Source of the DNA: an uncultured bacterium
GTDB lineage: Bacteria > Bacillota_I > Bacilli_A > RFN20 > CAG-826
Length of the DNA: 64,000 nucleotides
Direction of reading: 5' to 3'
NCBI GenBank assembly: GCA_949296775.1
Contig: CASFQA010000002.1
Location: 98,305-162,304, forward strand
Under the pieces are notes generated by a model. That model made no database searches. It saw only the letters and a program-made list of their open reading frames with translations, and had not been told where the DNA came from. Of the stretch, positions 16,691 to 26,300 are shown one piece after another. Position 1 is the stretch's first letter; each line of letters opens with the position of its first letter. The translations under genes and the position numbers were made by a program.

Positions 16691-16699
16691 AAACAATAA

Positions 16700-16724
16700 A
16701 AGCCGGACTTCGCAAATCCGGCTT
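16700..16724. terminator. Bidirectional terminator between tldE and the M50-like gene
   Basis: AAGCCGGA (16700-16707) pairs with TCCGGCTT (16717-16724). A T-rich tail is on the right and an A-rich tract on the left, so it serves both converging genes. Confidence 0.85.
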
Positions 16725-16738
16725 TTCTTATCCTCGTC

Positions 16739-17995
16739 TTACTTGTTTTGTTCGGAAGATTCGCCATCTTCCTTCTTTTCCTCGGCGGGCTTGCCTTCTT
16801 TTTCTTTCGCGTTCTTTTCCTCGTTGTCGTTTTTAGAGGGTTCTTCTGGCTTAGCCCATGGAAGGTCGGGTAGATTCCAGGTGGGATGCAGCTTCTTGGC
16901 CAAAGCGAGGTTGGCTTCAAGCAAAGCCCGATCGACTTTCTCTTTGGTCTTATCCAATCCTTTATAGACTTTCTCGACCTTATCAAGCGCGAAATAGGCT
17001 TCGGTTTCGCTTTCCTCGATCAAAGCCGAGATAAGCAAATAGCAACGAAGGGCCGCGGGCGAGGAGACATTGGAGATGTATTTCTTAACGTTATCGTTAA
17101 GGTCTTCCTTATACATTTTGATGCCATCTCGCGGATTGGCGGAGGAAAGGAGGATCGAAAGCTTAAGGGCCCCGGCCTCGTTGACGAGGTTGGGGTTGAC
17201 CTTTTCGGCGGTCATCAGCTTATCGATTATTTTCGAAGCGGATCCAACGTCGCCTTTAGCCAAATCGGCATAGACGACATTAAGATTCAAGTTGAACGTG
17301 AGGTCGGTCAAATCGTCGTAGACCACCGGGGAGGGAACCGGTTGGCCTAATTCGACGGCTTCGTCCGCCAAAAGCAAGTCGTTGTAAGCTTTTTTGTTGG
17401 TCGGTTTGGAAACCAAAACCATCAAATAGCCATCGGTGGTCGAATCCAAGTGGGCGGGGAAGTAATCGTAAATATAGATCATCCCGCCGACGACTAGGCA
17501 GCAAACAGCGAAAATCTGCAGCCAGCCGGCCGTCGAATCGGTGCTTTGGGTGATCAAAAATTTCGAGACCGACATCAAAACCACCATTATGACGACCTCG
17601 ATAAGGAAATAGATGAGCGGGAAAGCGACATAGCCGGCTAACGAAGATTTTTCCCGGTCCTTAGGCGCGACTTTGGTTTCGCCGGTTAACCCATCGAAAC
17701 TGTGAAACCCGATTTTCTTTCCGGTCGCGGTCTTTTTAAACCCAAAGCCCAAAACAATGAAACTACGAAGGCGCAGTTTCCCGATTTTCGCGCCGGTCAA
17801 ATGCCCAAGTTCCAACAAAATCGAATTAAGCAGGATGCCGGCGACAATCGAAAGGATTATCAAAACGATTGGGTTGATGCCGACGCTGTTGCTGAACTGG
17901 CTGGTCATCGGTCGAATCCAAACCAAGCCTGCGACGATAGCCAAAGCAAACATCACTACATAGACAACGAAAACCGCGAAGTCATTCTTCTTCAT
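16739..17995 (-). CDS. M50 (site-2 protease)-like membrane protein with degenerate zinc motif
   Basis: 418 residues. Membrane helices lie at about 8-28, 42-65, 127-148 and 155-180. The second helix carries LLELGHLTGAKIGKLRLRSF, which aligns with the HExGHxxxA zinc motif of site-2 proteases, but the first His is Leu. Further on, FPAHLDSTTDGYL keeps the P...DG pattern of the third zinc ligand. The C-terminal 200 residues are helical, and the tail is Lys/Glu-rich and disordered. Loss of one of three zinc ligands suggests a non-proteolytic homologue, perhaps a binding subunit. It is the last gene of the six-gene operon; its Shine-Dalgarno overlaps the preceding stop. Confidence 0.7.
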   Translation of the reverse strand: MKKNDFAVFVVYVVMFALAIVAGLVWIRPMTSQFSNSVGINPIVLIILSIVAGILLNSILLELGHLTGAKIGKLRLRSFIVLGFGFKKTATGKKIGFHSFDGLTGETKVAPKDREKSSLAGYVAFPLIYFLIEVVIMVVLMSVSKFLITQSTDSTAGWLQIFAVCCLVVGGMIYIYDYFPAHLDSTTDGYLMVLVSKPTNKKAYNDLLLADEAVELGQPVPSPVVYDDLTDLTFNLNLNVVYADLAKGDVGSASKIIDKLMTAEKVNPNLVNEAGALKLSILLSSANPRDGIKMYKEDLNDNVKKYISNVSSPAALRCYLLISALIEESETEAYFALDKVEKVYKGLDKTKEKVDRALLEANLALAKKLHPTWNLPDLPWAKPEEPSKNDNEEKNAKEKEGKPAEEKKEDGESSEQNK

Positions 17996-17999
17996 ACCT

Positions 18000-19184
18000 T
18001 TACTCCTTTGTTTTCAATAAGCGGGAAAATATTTCCATCACATCCTCCGCCTCTAGTGATTGGGGGTAACAGCCAATCACACGTGTTCTGTTACCGGTGG
18101 CTAGATTAACCAAAGGATCAATGTCGCTTTCGCTGAGCCCCAATTCGTTTAATGTCTTGGGCATGCCGATGGAAATAAAGAAATCCCTCATCGACCCGAT
18201 GGCTATTATAGACGTTTCCTCATCGTTATGGCCAACAATATCGAAAACCCGCCGACCAAGCTTTGCGAGCTTGGCTTGATTTTCTTTTCGCTTAACCGCG
18301 GCCCAAGCCGGCCAAATCAAAGCGACGCCGGCTCCATGCGTAATTTTTGGGGCATAGCCGCTTAAAGCGTGCTCGAGAGGGTGAACGACGAAGAAGAATT
18401 GTTTGCCGAGGCCGGTTAATCCATTATGGGAAAGGGTGCTGTTGAGCATGACTTTGGCCCGGGCGGAATAGTCGCTCGGGCTGCAAAGAAGGCACCGGGC
18501 GGCTTGAATGGTATCCTTTATCAAATCCAACGCCCACTCATCGGAGAGCTCATCGCCCTCGCCGGGATCGAAGTAGCGTTCCAAGGAATGCATGATTATG
18601 TCGGAAATCCCAGCAAAAGTCTGATATGTCGGACAAGAAAAAGTTAATTCGGGGTTCTCGATGGCGAATCGAGGCCGTACTAGATCGCTGTTAAAACCTT
18701 GCTTTATACCCAATGCGTCATCTTGGATAACGCAGGAGTTCGACCCCTCGGATCCGGCGCTGGCCAAAGTCAAAATCGCCCCGACTGGCAGTGCCTTCTC
18801 AACCTGGGCTTTCTTCAAATTGAAATCGAATGGATCGCCGCCGTAATAAAACCCAGCCGCAATAGCCTTGGCCGTATCGATAACCGAGCCCCCGCCGATT
18901 GCCAAAACGTAATCAACGTTCTCTTTCCGGGCCAAAGCCACTCCCTCGCGCACTTTTTCGGCCACCGGATTAGGGCGGATGCCGCTTAATTCGCGGTAAC
19001 TGATTCCTTTTTCCAGAAGATGGCTTTCGACCTCGCCCAAAAGTCCGGTTTCCCTGATGCGGTTGGAACCATAAACGATCAGCACGATCTGCGCCCGTTC
19101 AAGGGCGAGGATTTCCCCCACCCGGCTTTCTTTGCCGCGACCGAAATATATCTTCGTGGGGGCCACGAAATCGAAATCTATCAT
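18000..19184 (-). CDS. Iron-containing (type III) alcohol dehydrogenase
   Basis: 394 residues. The NAD(P)-binding motif GGGSVIDTAKAIAAG is at about 93-107. The iron ligands are visible in SDIIMHSLERYF (Asp and His), in PLEHALSGY and in THGAGVAL. Overall it resembles butanol dehydrogenase BdhA/YqhD: it reduces aldehydes to alcohols (or the reverse) in the cytosol with NAD(P)H. It overlaps the TetR-type gene by 4 nt (ATGA). Substrate choice cannot be told; fermentation and aldehyde detoxification are both plausible. Confidence 0.93.
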   Translation of the reverse strand: MIDFDFVAPTKIYFGRGKESRVGEILALERAQIVLIVYGSNRIRETGLLGEVESHLLEKGISYRELSGIRPNPVAEKVREGVALARKENVDYVLAIGGGSVIDTAKAIAAGFYYGGDPFDFNLKKAQVEKALPVGAILTLASAGSEGSNSCVIQDDALGIKQGFNSDLVRPRFAIENPELTFSCPTYQTFAGISDIIMHSLERYFDPGEGDELSDEWALDLIKDTIQAARCLLCSPSDYSARAKVMLNSTLSHNGLTGLGKQFFFVVHPLEHALSGYAPKITHGAGVALIWPAWAAVKRKENQAKLAKLGRRVFDIVGHNDEETSIIAIGSMRDFFISIGMPKTLNELGLSESDIDPLVNLATGNRTRVIGCYPQSLEAEDVMEIFSRLLKTKE

Positions 19185-19738
19185 TTGCTCTCCTCTTTTT
19201 TGGCGATCTCCAGCAAATCCGGCAAAAGGATAGTGACTATCGCTTCGTTAAGCTTTCCCATTCGCCGACCGAATTTCTCCGGCGTCAGTTTCGGGTCTTT
19301 GAAGCAATAACCGAACTCATCGGAAATTAGGTGCGAGAAACGGCGGGCCACCGCCCGGAGGCTTTCGATCTTCAAGTCGGCCGGCGGGTTTTTGGTCCAA
19401 AGCAAAAGCAATTTGGCGTTCAGCTTTCCGAAGAGGAAATCATCGGTTAAATCCCGAGCCGCCGAATTATAAGTCGCCCGCAGGAAAGAGAAGTTCTCCT
19501 TGACGTAAGCCAATAAGGCTTTGACCGATTCTTTTGGCCCTTTGGCCCGGTCCAGGCTCGGAAGCGATTCGTTGAGGAAAATGGCGGCGATCAAATCGTA
19601 AATGTCTTGGTAATGGTAATAGAAGGTTTGCCGGTGGCACCCGCATTTGGCGCACAAAGTCGTGACGTTGATGTCCTCGAGGGGGACTTCCGCCATCATC
19701 TCTTTCAAGGCGTGTTTGAATTTTGCCTCCGTGATCAT
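19181..19738 (-). CDS. TetR/AcrR-family transcriptional regulator
   Basis: 185 residues. A helix-turn-helix DNA-binding domain is at about 5-55 (ITEAKFKHALKEMMAEVPLEDINVTTLCAKCGCHRQTFYYHYQDIYDLI). The three-helix pattern with TFYYHYxxIYDL is typical of the dihydroxyacetone-kinase-regulator (DhaS-like) branch of TetR proteins, followed by a helical ligand domain. The start is placed at 19738, because this ATG overlaps the psuG stop as ATGA. It is inside the operon it may control, whose promoter carries a 21 bp palindrome at 26111-26131. Confidence 0.85.
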   Translation of the reverse strand: MITEAKFKHALKEMMAEVPLEDINVTTLCAKCGCHRQTFYYHYQDIYDLIAAIFLNESLPSLDRAKGPKESVKALLAYVKENFSFLRATYNSAARDLTDDFLFGKLNAKLLLLWTKNPPADLKIESLRAVARRFSHLISDEFGYCFKDPKLTPEKFGRRMGKLNEAIVTILLPDLLEIAKKEESK

Positions 19739-20649
19739 ACCCCTTCCTTTTCCATCTTGGCTAAGCAAACGGCGATTTGCGAACCGAGTTTCGCGTTGTT
19801 CAACACCAAATCTATATTAGTATCCAAAGACTTCCCGCCGCTATACTCAACCACCTTTTTAAGCAAGAACGGGGTTACGTCCTTCCCTTTTACCCCCTCT
19901 TCCTCGGCTTCCTTGACCGCCCTATCGACAATCGAATCGATGAACTCATGCGGCAAAGCGAATTCCTCGGGCACCGGATTGCTGATCAAGACCCCGCCCG
20001 ACAAAGACAAATCCTTTTTGGCTTTGATGATGGAGGCCGCTTCTTCGGGGGAGGCGAAAGCATAATCGACCGGGCAGCCGGATGAAGACGAATAGAAACA
20101 AGCGAAATCTTTTTCTTTGTTGGAAAGCACGGTTACGCCTTTGGTCTCCAAATATTCGAGGGTCTTGGGGATGTCGAGAATGGCTTTGGCCCCCGAGCAG
20201 ATAACCGTCACTGGGCACGACCCCAGTTCCTCTAAATCCCGGGAGACGTCAAAGGTATGCTCCGCCCCTCGGTGGACACCGCCAATCCCGCCGGTAACGA
20301 ATATCTCAATGCCGGCCATCGAAGCGCAAAGCATGGTGGCGGAAACCGTGGTCGCCCCCCACATCTTTTTAGCCACAACAATCGGCAAATCGCGTTTAGA
20401 AACTTTGCAAATCCCTTTTCTTTTTCCAAATTCTTCGATTTCCTCACTCTTCATGCCGACAACGATTTCCCCGTCGATTATGCCGATGGTGGCCGGGATT
20501 GCCCCGTTCTCGCGAACGGTCTTTTCCACCGCCAATGCGGTCTCGACGTTTCGCGGATAAGGCATTCCGTGGCTGATGATGGTCGACTCTAAAGCGACCA
20601 CTGGAAGTTTTTGCGCCAAGGCCTTGGCGACTTCTAAATTAATTCTCAC
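19735..20649 (-). CDS. psuG: Pseudouridine-5'-phosphate glycosidase
   Basis: 304 residues with the complete PsuG signature: PVVALESTIISHGMPYPRNVETA near 15-37, ATIGIIDGEIVVGM, KVSKRDLP, WGATTVSATM and VFVTGGIGGVHRGAE near 115-130. It cleaves the C-glycosidic bond of pseudouridine 5'-phosphate to uracil and ribose 5-phosphate; the conserved Lys forms the ring-opened intermediate. The usual pseudouridine kinase psuK is not adjacent. The start is GTG at 20649 with AAGGAGG before it, overlapping the ATPase stop by 11 nt. Confidence 0.95.
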   Translation of the reverse strand: MRINLEVAKALAQKLPVVALESTIISHGMPYPRNVETALAVEKTVRENGAIPATIGIIDGEIVVGMKSEEIEEFGKRKGICKVSKRDLPIVVAKKMWGATTVSATMLCASMAGIEIFVTGGIGGVHRGAEHTFDVSRDLEELGSCPVTVICSGAKAILDIPKTLEYLETKGVTVLSNKEKDFACFYSSSSGCPVDYAFASPEEAASIIKAKKDLSLSGGVLISNPVPEEFALPHEFIDSIVDRAVKEAEEEGVKGKDVTPFLLKKVVEYSGGKSLDTNIDLVLNNAKLGSQIAVCLAKMEKEGV

Positions 20650-23140
20650 GTTCTTCCTCCTTCTTCGGCAGCAACATTGAAGTCAGGTAATTCAAGCCGA
20701 AATACATCGCCCCAACAACCAAAAGCGAGAGAATCAAGGCGATGATCAACCCGTAATTAAATCCATCCCAGGTAATGCCAAGCAGTTTGCCGCGGATGAA
20801 GAAATCCCCGATCAAAACGCCGGCCCCAACGATTGAGGCGGCCGTGAAGACGAATATCCGATAACCGTTGAACGGATAGCAAACAAAACCCAAAACGAAG
20901 TAACTGAATAGGGTAAAGTTAAGAACCGCGAAGGTCTTGGTGAGTTCCAAAACCACCTCCGAGTCCGTTGGGTTGCTGATGAAGAGGTGGGGATTGGCCA
21001 TCGACAAAATGTAAGGGACAAGGGAAATCACGACCGAACAAATGCCCGCTGGGCAAGCCTTGACGATGATATTCTTTATGAAGGAGCCGCGTAGCCTCTC
21101 GTTGGATGGCTGCAAAGCCAAGAAGAACGCCGACCCTCCGATAGTCACGATTTCCCAAATAATCAAATTGGCCGTCGAGAAAGGATAGGAATACTCCGGC
21201 CCCATCCCCAACGCCAACAAAGAGAAGAAGAAGGTCATGACTACGGCGAAGATGGTTTTGGTGAGGAAAAGTGAGCAAGTCCGTTGAAGGTTGTTGATGA
21301 CTCGCCGCCCTTGGGCGACGACATCAGGCAATTTCGAGAAATTCGAATCCAAGGAAACTAGGTGGGAAACGTTTTTGGCCGCATCGGAGCCGGAAGCCAT
21401 GGCGATTGAGCAGTCAGCGACTTTCAAGGCGAGGATATCGTTAACCCCGTCGCCGGTCATCGCTACTTTGTGGCCTTGCTTTTTGAAGGTCTCGACCAAA
21501 ACCGCTTTCTGTTCGGGGTTTACCCGGCCGAAAACCGAATAGGAACGGGCAAGGCGGGCGGTCTCTTCGATCGAGACCCCTTCCAAAGAAACGAATTGAT
21601 CGGCTTTTTCCACCCCGACGCGGCGAGCGATTTCGCTGACGGTCACCGGATCGTCGCCGGAAATGATCTTGATATCGACGCCGTTCGATTTAAACCACTC
21701 GATATTCTCTTTGGCGTCGTCTTTGATGTGGTCCGATAGCGTAACCACCCCGATTAACTCACAGCTTTTTGAAACCCGACCGTTTTCGATTGGCTTCTTG
21801 CTCCGGGCCACCACCAGGCAGCGATAGCCTTCCCGGCTCTTGGATTTGATGATCCGCTCAGTCCGGAAATCCGCTTTCGCTGGCACGAAACCGTACGCCC
21901 CGAAAACAAACGTCTCTCCGTTAAGCAAAGTAACGGCGGAGTATTTGAGCTCGGAATCAAAGGGGATGCATTCCTCCATCGGTTCGTGGCAATCCGACCC
22001 GTAATAAGCTTTTAAGGCGTTCGCGGTGGCGTTGGTGTCGTGGGTGTAATGGAGAACGCTCGCGACGGCATAAGCTATATTGACCTTTTGGTTTTTCCCC
22101 ACCGGAATCTCTTCGGATAAAGTCATCGTCCCATCGGTTAAGGTTCCGGTTTTGTCCAAGCAAAGAACATCGATCCTAGCCAACATCTCAATGCAGTAAA
22201 GTTGCTGCACCAATACCCGTTTCTTAGCCAAAGCCACAACCCCAACGGCCAAGGAAAGGGAGGTTAGGAGGAACATCCCGGTTGGAAGCATCGCCACCAA
22301 GGAGCCGGAAAGGCTTTCGACAAAGGAAACAAGCCTTTTGTCCAAGGTTAAGAACACCTCGTTGAAGGTGGCTCCGTGTTGGAAACGGGGCACGGCATAA
22401 GTCGCGGTCGTCATGACGCCAAAAAGCAAAGCCAAAGAGCAACAGATGATCATGATGATGTTGATCGAGCGCTTAATTTCCGATTTCGGACGAGAGAATT
22501 GCTTGGCGCTGGCTTGAATCGATTCGACGTAATTGGCCGATCCGACCTTCGTCACCTGGGCCACGCAAGTGCCTTTGGTTAAATAGGTGCTGGCTAAAAT
22601 CTCGTCTCCGGGATTCTTCGGCACCGGGACCGATTCCCCGGTCAGCATCGATTCGTCGACCGAGATTTTCCCTTCGATAATCCGGCAATCGGCCGGAACG
22701 GCGTCGCCGGCCTTCAACGTGATGATGTCGGAAAGAACGATGTCGTTGGCCGAAAGATCCATGTGGCGGCCACTGCGGATAACGTCGACCCGCGGATCGA
22801 CGGAAACGCGCAGCTTATCGACCAAATGCCGCGCGTGGATATCTTGAATCAACCCGATGGTGATGTTGGCTGACAAAATTACCATAAACACGTAATGGGA
22901 TATAGAAAGCCCCACCGCCACCATCATGGCGAAAACCAAGAAGAGGATGATGTTCAGGAAGTTGAATAAGTTGTCGAAAAGAATACGGCCGTAGCTTTTG
23001 GTGACTTGTTTTTTGGTTTTGTTGGTAAGGTTGGCTTCGTTACGGGCTTCGACCTGCTCGCTATTCAGGCCAAACCGACTGTCAACCTCATAATGAGGAG
23101 CCGCCACAATGCGGTCGTTGGTTCTTTTTCTTCGCCCCAT
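20639..23140 (-). CDS. CtpE-like cation-transporting P-type ATPase
   Basis: 833 residues. The actuator TGES loop is at about 166 (MLTGESVPVP). The phosphorylation motif DKTGTLTDG is at about 330, where D is phosphorylated, and the hinge TGDGVNDILALKVADC is near 560. The membrane motif before phosphorylation is MLPTGMFLLTS rather than PEGL, CPC or CPH. That fits the CtpE-type group, which is linked to Ca2+ uptake, rather than heavy-metal P1B pumps. About ten membrane helices are expected. It starts 2 nt after the ABC transporter stop. Ion specificity is inferred only from motif class. Confidence 0.9.
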   Translation of the reverse strand: MGRRKRTNDRIVAAPHYEVDSRFGLNSEQVEARNEANLTNKTKKQVTKSYGRILFDNLFNFLNIILFLVFAMMVAVGLSISHYVFMVILSANITIGLIQDIHARHLVDKLRVSVDPRVDVIRSGRHMDLSANDIVLSDIITLKAGDAVPADCRIIEGKISVDESMLTGESVPVPKNPGDEILASTYLTKGTCVAQVTKVGSANYVESIQASAKQFSRPKSEIKRSINIIMIICCSLALLFGVMTTATYAVPRFQHGATFNEVFLTLDKRLVSFVESLSGSLVAMLPTGMFLLTSLSLAVGVVALAKKRVLVQQLYCIEMLARIDVLCLDKTGTLTDGTMTLSEEIPVGKNQKVNIAYAVASVLHYTHDTNATANALKAYYGSDCHEPMEECIPFDSELKYSAVTLLNGETFVFGAYGFVPAKADFRTERIIKSKSREGYRCLVVARSKKPIENGRVSKSCELIGVVTLSDHIKDDAKENIEWFKSNGVDIKIISGDDPVTVSEIARRVGVEKADQFVSLEGVSIEETARLARSYSVFGRVNPEQKAVLVETFKKQGHKVAMTGDGVNDILALKVADCSIAMASGSDAAKNVSHLVSLDSNFSKLPDVVAQGRRVINNLQRTCSLFLTKTIFAVVMTFFFSLLALGMGPEYSYPFSTANLIIWEIVTIGGSAFFLALQPSNERLRGSFIKNIIVKACPAGICSVVISLVPYILSMANPHLFISNPTDSEVVLELTKTFAVLNFTLFSYFVLGFVCYPFNGYRIFVFTAASIVGAGVLIGDFFIRGKLLGITWDGFNYGLIIALILSLLVVGAMYFGLNYLTSMLLPKKEEEREN

Positions 23141-23141
23141 G

Positions 23142-26084
23142 CTACTCGCTCCTTAAACAACGGACTGGGTCGCGCTTGGCGGCGATCCGCGAAGGGACGA
23201 ACCCTGACAGGAAGGCCAATAGAATGGCCAGAATCACCAAAATGATTCCGTGCCACCAAGCCAACGAAGCTATCGAGCCTAGACCGTTGCCCGGGAAAAT
23301 ATTATCAATAATCAGATTAATTGGTATACACAGCAGCAAAGTCATCAAGATGCCGATGAGCCCAGCAACCCCGCCGATGAGGACACATTCGGCTTCGAAT
23401 ATCCGGCCCACGTCTTTCTTTCTGGCTCCACAAGCGCGCAAAACGCCGATTTCTTTCGTCCTTTCGACCACCGAAACATAGGTAATGATGGCGGTCATGA
23501 CCGATGAAACCAACAAGGAAATCGAGGCAAAAACGATCAAGACGGCCGATATGACGTCGATCATGGTTGCGATGGTGTCGGTGAAATCGGACATCACGTC
23601 GGAATAGATAATCTGATCTTTGTCCATCTTTCCCTCGTTAAGGCTGTCAAGGTAACTCAGGATCGTCGGTTTGTCGACTAAGGTCTTCGGAAAAATAAGG
23701 ATCGAGGATATGGTGGAGTAGGAGTTGGAGACCGCCATCAGATCAGCGACATTCGGATTCCCGCTTGGATCAAAGAACCCGTCGCCCATCAGCCAAGAAA
23801 ATAAGGTAAGCACGCCGGATTCATCCATTAGGCTTTCCAAATCGATCGAATTGAAGGACGAGCCCAAGGCCGAGCACCAAGAAAGAAACGAGTTCACCGA
23901 AGTGGTGTTGGTGACGCTGCCGGTCGCCGGGCGATAGATTATCGCGTTCCCCAAAATATCGTTCATCACCGAAGAATCCAACGATATCGAACCGGTTTCC
24001 GCCATTTGCTTCAAGGCGTTTTTCATAACCAGGTTCAGCCCTTCGTTGAGGTTTTTCAATCCATCTAACGTCACGCGGTCCTCGCCTTCCCCATACCCCC
24101 ACGCATCGGTTGGGACAAACCAATTACGGCTTTGCAGCTCGGCCAACTGATGGCCGGGCTGGCCTTCCTCGGAATCTTTCACGATCAGTTGAGTGAGTTG
24201 GCTGGTATAAGCCAAAGAGGCCGGCATCAACGAAAGGTAGGAATCGGGGTTCGGGCGGAGCACGCCGACGATTTTCAGATCGGTCGGATGATAAATTTCG
24301 TCGTTATTGTAAACGGCGGTCACGGACGGCTCAGGGTAACTGACGATTTCTTTTTCGGTTTTGTCGCCAACGAACTCCATGCTTTCGATGAAGGCTTGGT
24401 AATCGCCGTTAAGCAAGGCGGCCCTGTCGCCATTTAGCTGAACGTTTTCGTAGCAATGGACGCTATCGACTTCCGGAGTGGCGCCGCCCGACAGATAGTA
24501 ATCGCTATTGGTGTAGACTTTGTATTTCTTATAGTCCTCGTCATTCGCTCCGTCATAGACGATGTCGGAGAAATCGATTTGCTTTTCGTCATCATCCATA
24601 TATTCGAAGTCGGCGTTGGAATCGATGATTCCGATGGCTTGCAACGTATTGATGTCGATTCGGTTATAGTTATCGACGACCAGAACCATTTCGTCCGCGG
24701 CGGTCGGGAACTTCCCGTAGATCACATCGTATAATCCTTCCATCGCTTCCTCGTCGCCGTAAAGCTCATGGATTACGCTGGTCGGCAAAGAGGTGACGGA
24801 GGAAACGGCGCTCGAAAACATGCCGGCTTGTTGGTATTGGTTTAATGAGCGGATGCGCCCGGTGTCGCCATCCTCGGCCAGAAAATGGAAATCGAGCCCA
24901 TCGTGGTTTTCCATAATCGAAAAGACCAATCCATAGGCGGGGTTATTCGGGTCATCCATCATGGCATAAAGTTTGTCAATGTAATCTTGGGTTATGTTGT
25001 TCTGGTGAGCGATGAACATTGACGACGCCGAAGAATCGTAAACCCGTAGCAGCCCATCGTCGGGATAAAGATCTTTTGAGGTATATTCCTGCTCATCGCT
25101 CTCCTTGATGGAATAGACCGTCGGCGAGATGGTGATGGGGACGCTGGAAGCGACCGAAGTCTCAACGTCCGCGATATAATTCGAGAAACCATTGGAAGTG
25201 GCGAGTACCAAAGCCACCCCGATTATGCCGATTGAGCAGGCGACGGCGGTCAAAGCGGTCCGCCCTTTCTTGGTCAAAACGTTTTGGGTCGAGGAACGAA
25301 GAGCCGTTAAGAAGGACATCGAGGTTTTTCGCCCTCTTTCCTCATAAACGTCTTCTTCCAGCGGCGAGAGCCCATTCGCAGACAAAGGGGCGGTGTCGCC
25401 GATTATCTCGCCATCCCGCATCCGGATGATCCGATCGGAGTATTTTTTGGCCAGTTTTTCGTTATGGGTGACCACGATGACGCAGCGATCCTTGGCCATG
25501 TCCTTGATGAGATCCATGACCTGGATCGAGGTTTCGGAATCCAAAGCCCCCGTCGGTTCGTCGGCCAAGATAATCTCCGGGTCGTTAACCAAAGCCCGGG
25601 CGATGGCGACCCGCTGCATTTGCCCACCGCTAAGCTCGTTTGGCTTTTTCTTCATCATCGAGCCTAAGCCGACCCTAATTAGCACATCCTCGGCTTTTTT
25701 GGCCCGCTCCTTCGGCCCGACCCCCGCGAGTTGCAAAGGCAATTCGACGTTTTGGAGAATACTCATGTGGGGGATAAGGTTATACGACTGGAAAACGAAA
25801 CCGATTCTTTTGTTTCGGAAATTGTCCCAATCGGCGTCTTTGAAGTCCTTTGTCGATTTCCCCTCGACCAGCAAATCGCCTTCGGTATAGCGGTCTAGGC
25901 CGCCGATGATGTTGAGCAAAGTGGTTTTTCCCGACCCCGATTCCCCGAGGATCGAAACGAAGCCGACCGACGGAAAACAAAGGGATAGGTCTTTAATCGC
26001 GGTGAAAGGGATGTTCTCAACGTAATAGTCTTTCTTGATGTGCCGCAATTCAAGCGAGACGGAACCAGTGGTATCGGGCGACAT
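23142..26084 (-). CDS. MacB-like ABC transporter, fused ATPase and permease
   Basis: 980 residues. The N-terminal ATPase domain (about 10-240) has Walker A LGESGSGKTTL near 46, signature LSGGQMQR near 155, and Walker B IILADEPTGALDS near 170. The first membrane helix is at about 275-298, followed by a large extracytoplasmic domain of about 500 residues. A FtsX-type permease block is at the C-terminus with three helices (about 850-970). This MacB/FtsX topology is used as mechanotransmission machinery to push peptides, lipoproteins or antimicrobials, not as a classical importer. It is the first gene of the operon; SD GAGG is upstream, and the extended -10 sits under a palindromic operator. Confidence 0.92.
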   Translation of the reverse strand: MSPDTTGSVSLELRHIKKDYYVENIPFTAIKDLSLCFPSVGFVSILGESGSGKTTLLNIIGGLDRYTEGDLLVEGKSTKDFKDADWDNFRNKRIGFVFQSYNLIPHMSILQNVELPLQLAGVGPKERAKKAEDVLIRVGLGSMMKKKPNELSGGQMQRVAIARALVNDPEIILADEPTGALDSETSIQVMDLIKDMAKDRCVIVVTHNEKLAKKYSDRIIRMRDGEIIGDTAPLSANGLSPLEEDVYEERGRKTSMSFLTALRSSTQNVLTKKGRTALTAVACSIGIIGVALVLATSNGFSNYIADVETSVASSVPITISPTVYSIKESDEQEYTSKDLYPDDGLLRVYDSSASSMFIAHQNNITQDYIDKLYAMMDDPNNPAYGLVFSIMENHDGLDFHFLAEDGDTGRIRSLNQYQQAGMFSSAVSSVTSLPTSVIHELYGDEEAMEGLYDVIYGKFPTAADEMVLVVDNYNRIDINTLQAIGIIDSNADFEYMDDDEKQIDFSDIVYDGANDEDYKKYKVYTNSDYYLSGGATPEVDSVHCYENVQLNGDRAALLNGDYQAFIESMEFVGDKTEKEIVSYPEPSVTAVYNNDEIYHPTDLKIVGVLRPNPDSYLSLMPASLAYTSQLTQLIVKDSEEGQPGHQLAELQSRNWFVPTDAWGYGEGEDRVTLDGLKNLNEGLNLVMKNALKQMAETGSISLDSSVMNDILGNAIIYRPATGSVTNTTSVNSFLSWCSALGSSFNSIDLESLMDESGVLTLFSWLMGDGFFDPSGNPNVADLMAVSNSYSTISSILIFPKTLVDKPTILSYLDSLNEGKMDKDQIIYSDVMSDFTDTIATMIDVISAVLIVFASISLLVSSVMTAIITYVSVVERTKEIGVLRACGARKKDVGRIFEAECVLIGGVAGLIGILMTLLLCIPINLIIDNIFPGNGLGSIASLAWWHGIILVILAILLAFLSGFVPSRIAAKRDPVRCLRSE

Positions 26085-26100
26085 AAAAACCTCTTAGGGG

Positions 26101-26131
26101 CTAATGTATTATAGCAAAGATACTTTGCTAT
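26101..26131 (-). promoter_or_regulatory. Operator-promoter of the six-gene ABC/ATPase/psuG operon
   Basis: Minus-strand TGC TATAAT forms an extended -10 (26116-26108) and gives a start near 26101. It is overlaid by a perfect inverted repeat with arms ATAGCAAAG and CTTTGCTAT separated by three bases (26111-26131). An operator covering the -10 is a typical repressor layout; the operon's own TetR-type gene is a candidate binder (inference). Confidence 0.7.
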
Positions 26132-26300
26132 GGCGCTTATTATCCGCACGAAAATGCATCAGCGCTAACCATCGAAAAACAAAACCGAACTCAGATAAAA
26201 AATTCCGCAAAACGCATTTAGTTCAATTCGTTATGGCATAACTCAAAAAACTTAATACAAACCATGTTATTTAAAGTTTTCAGCGCAAAAATTGAATGGT

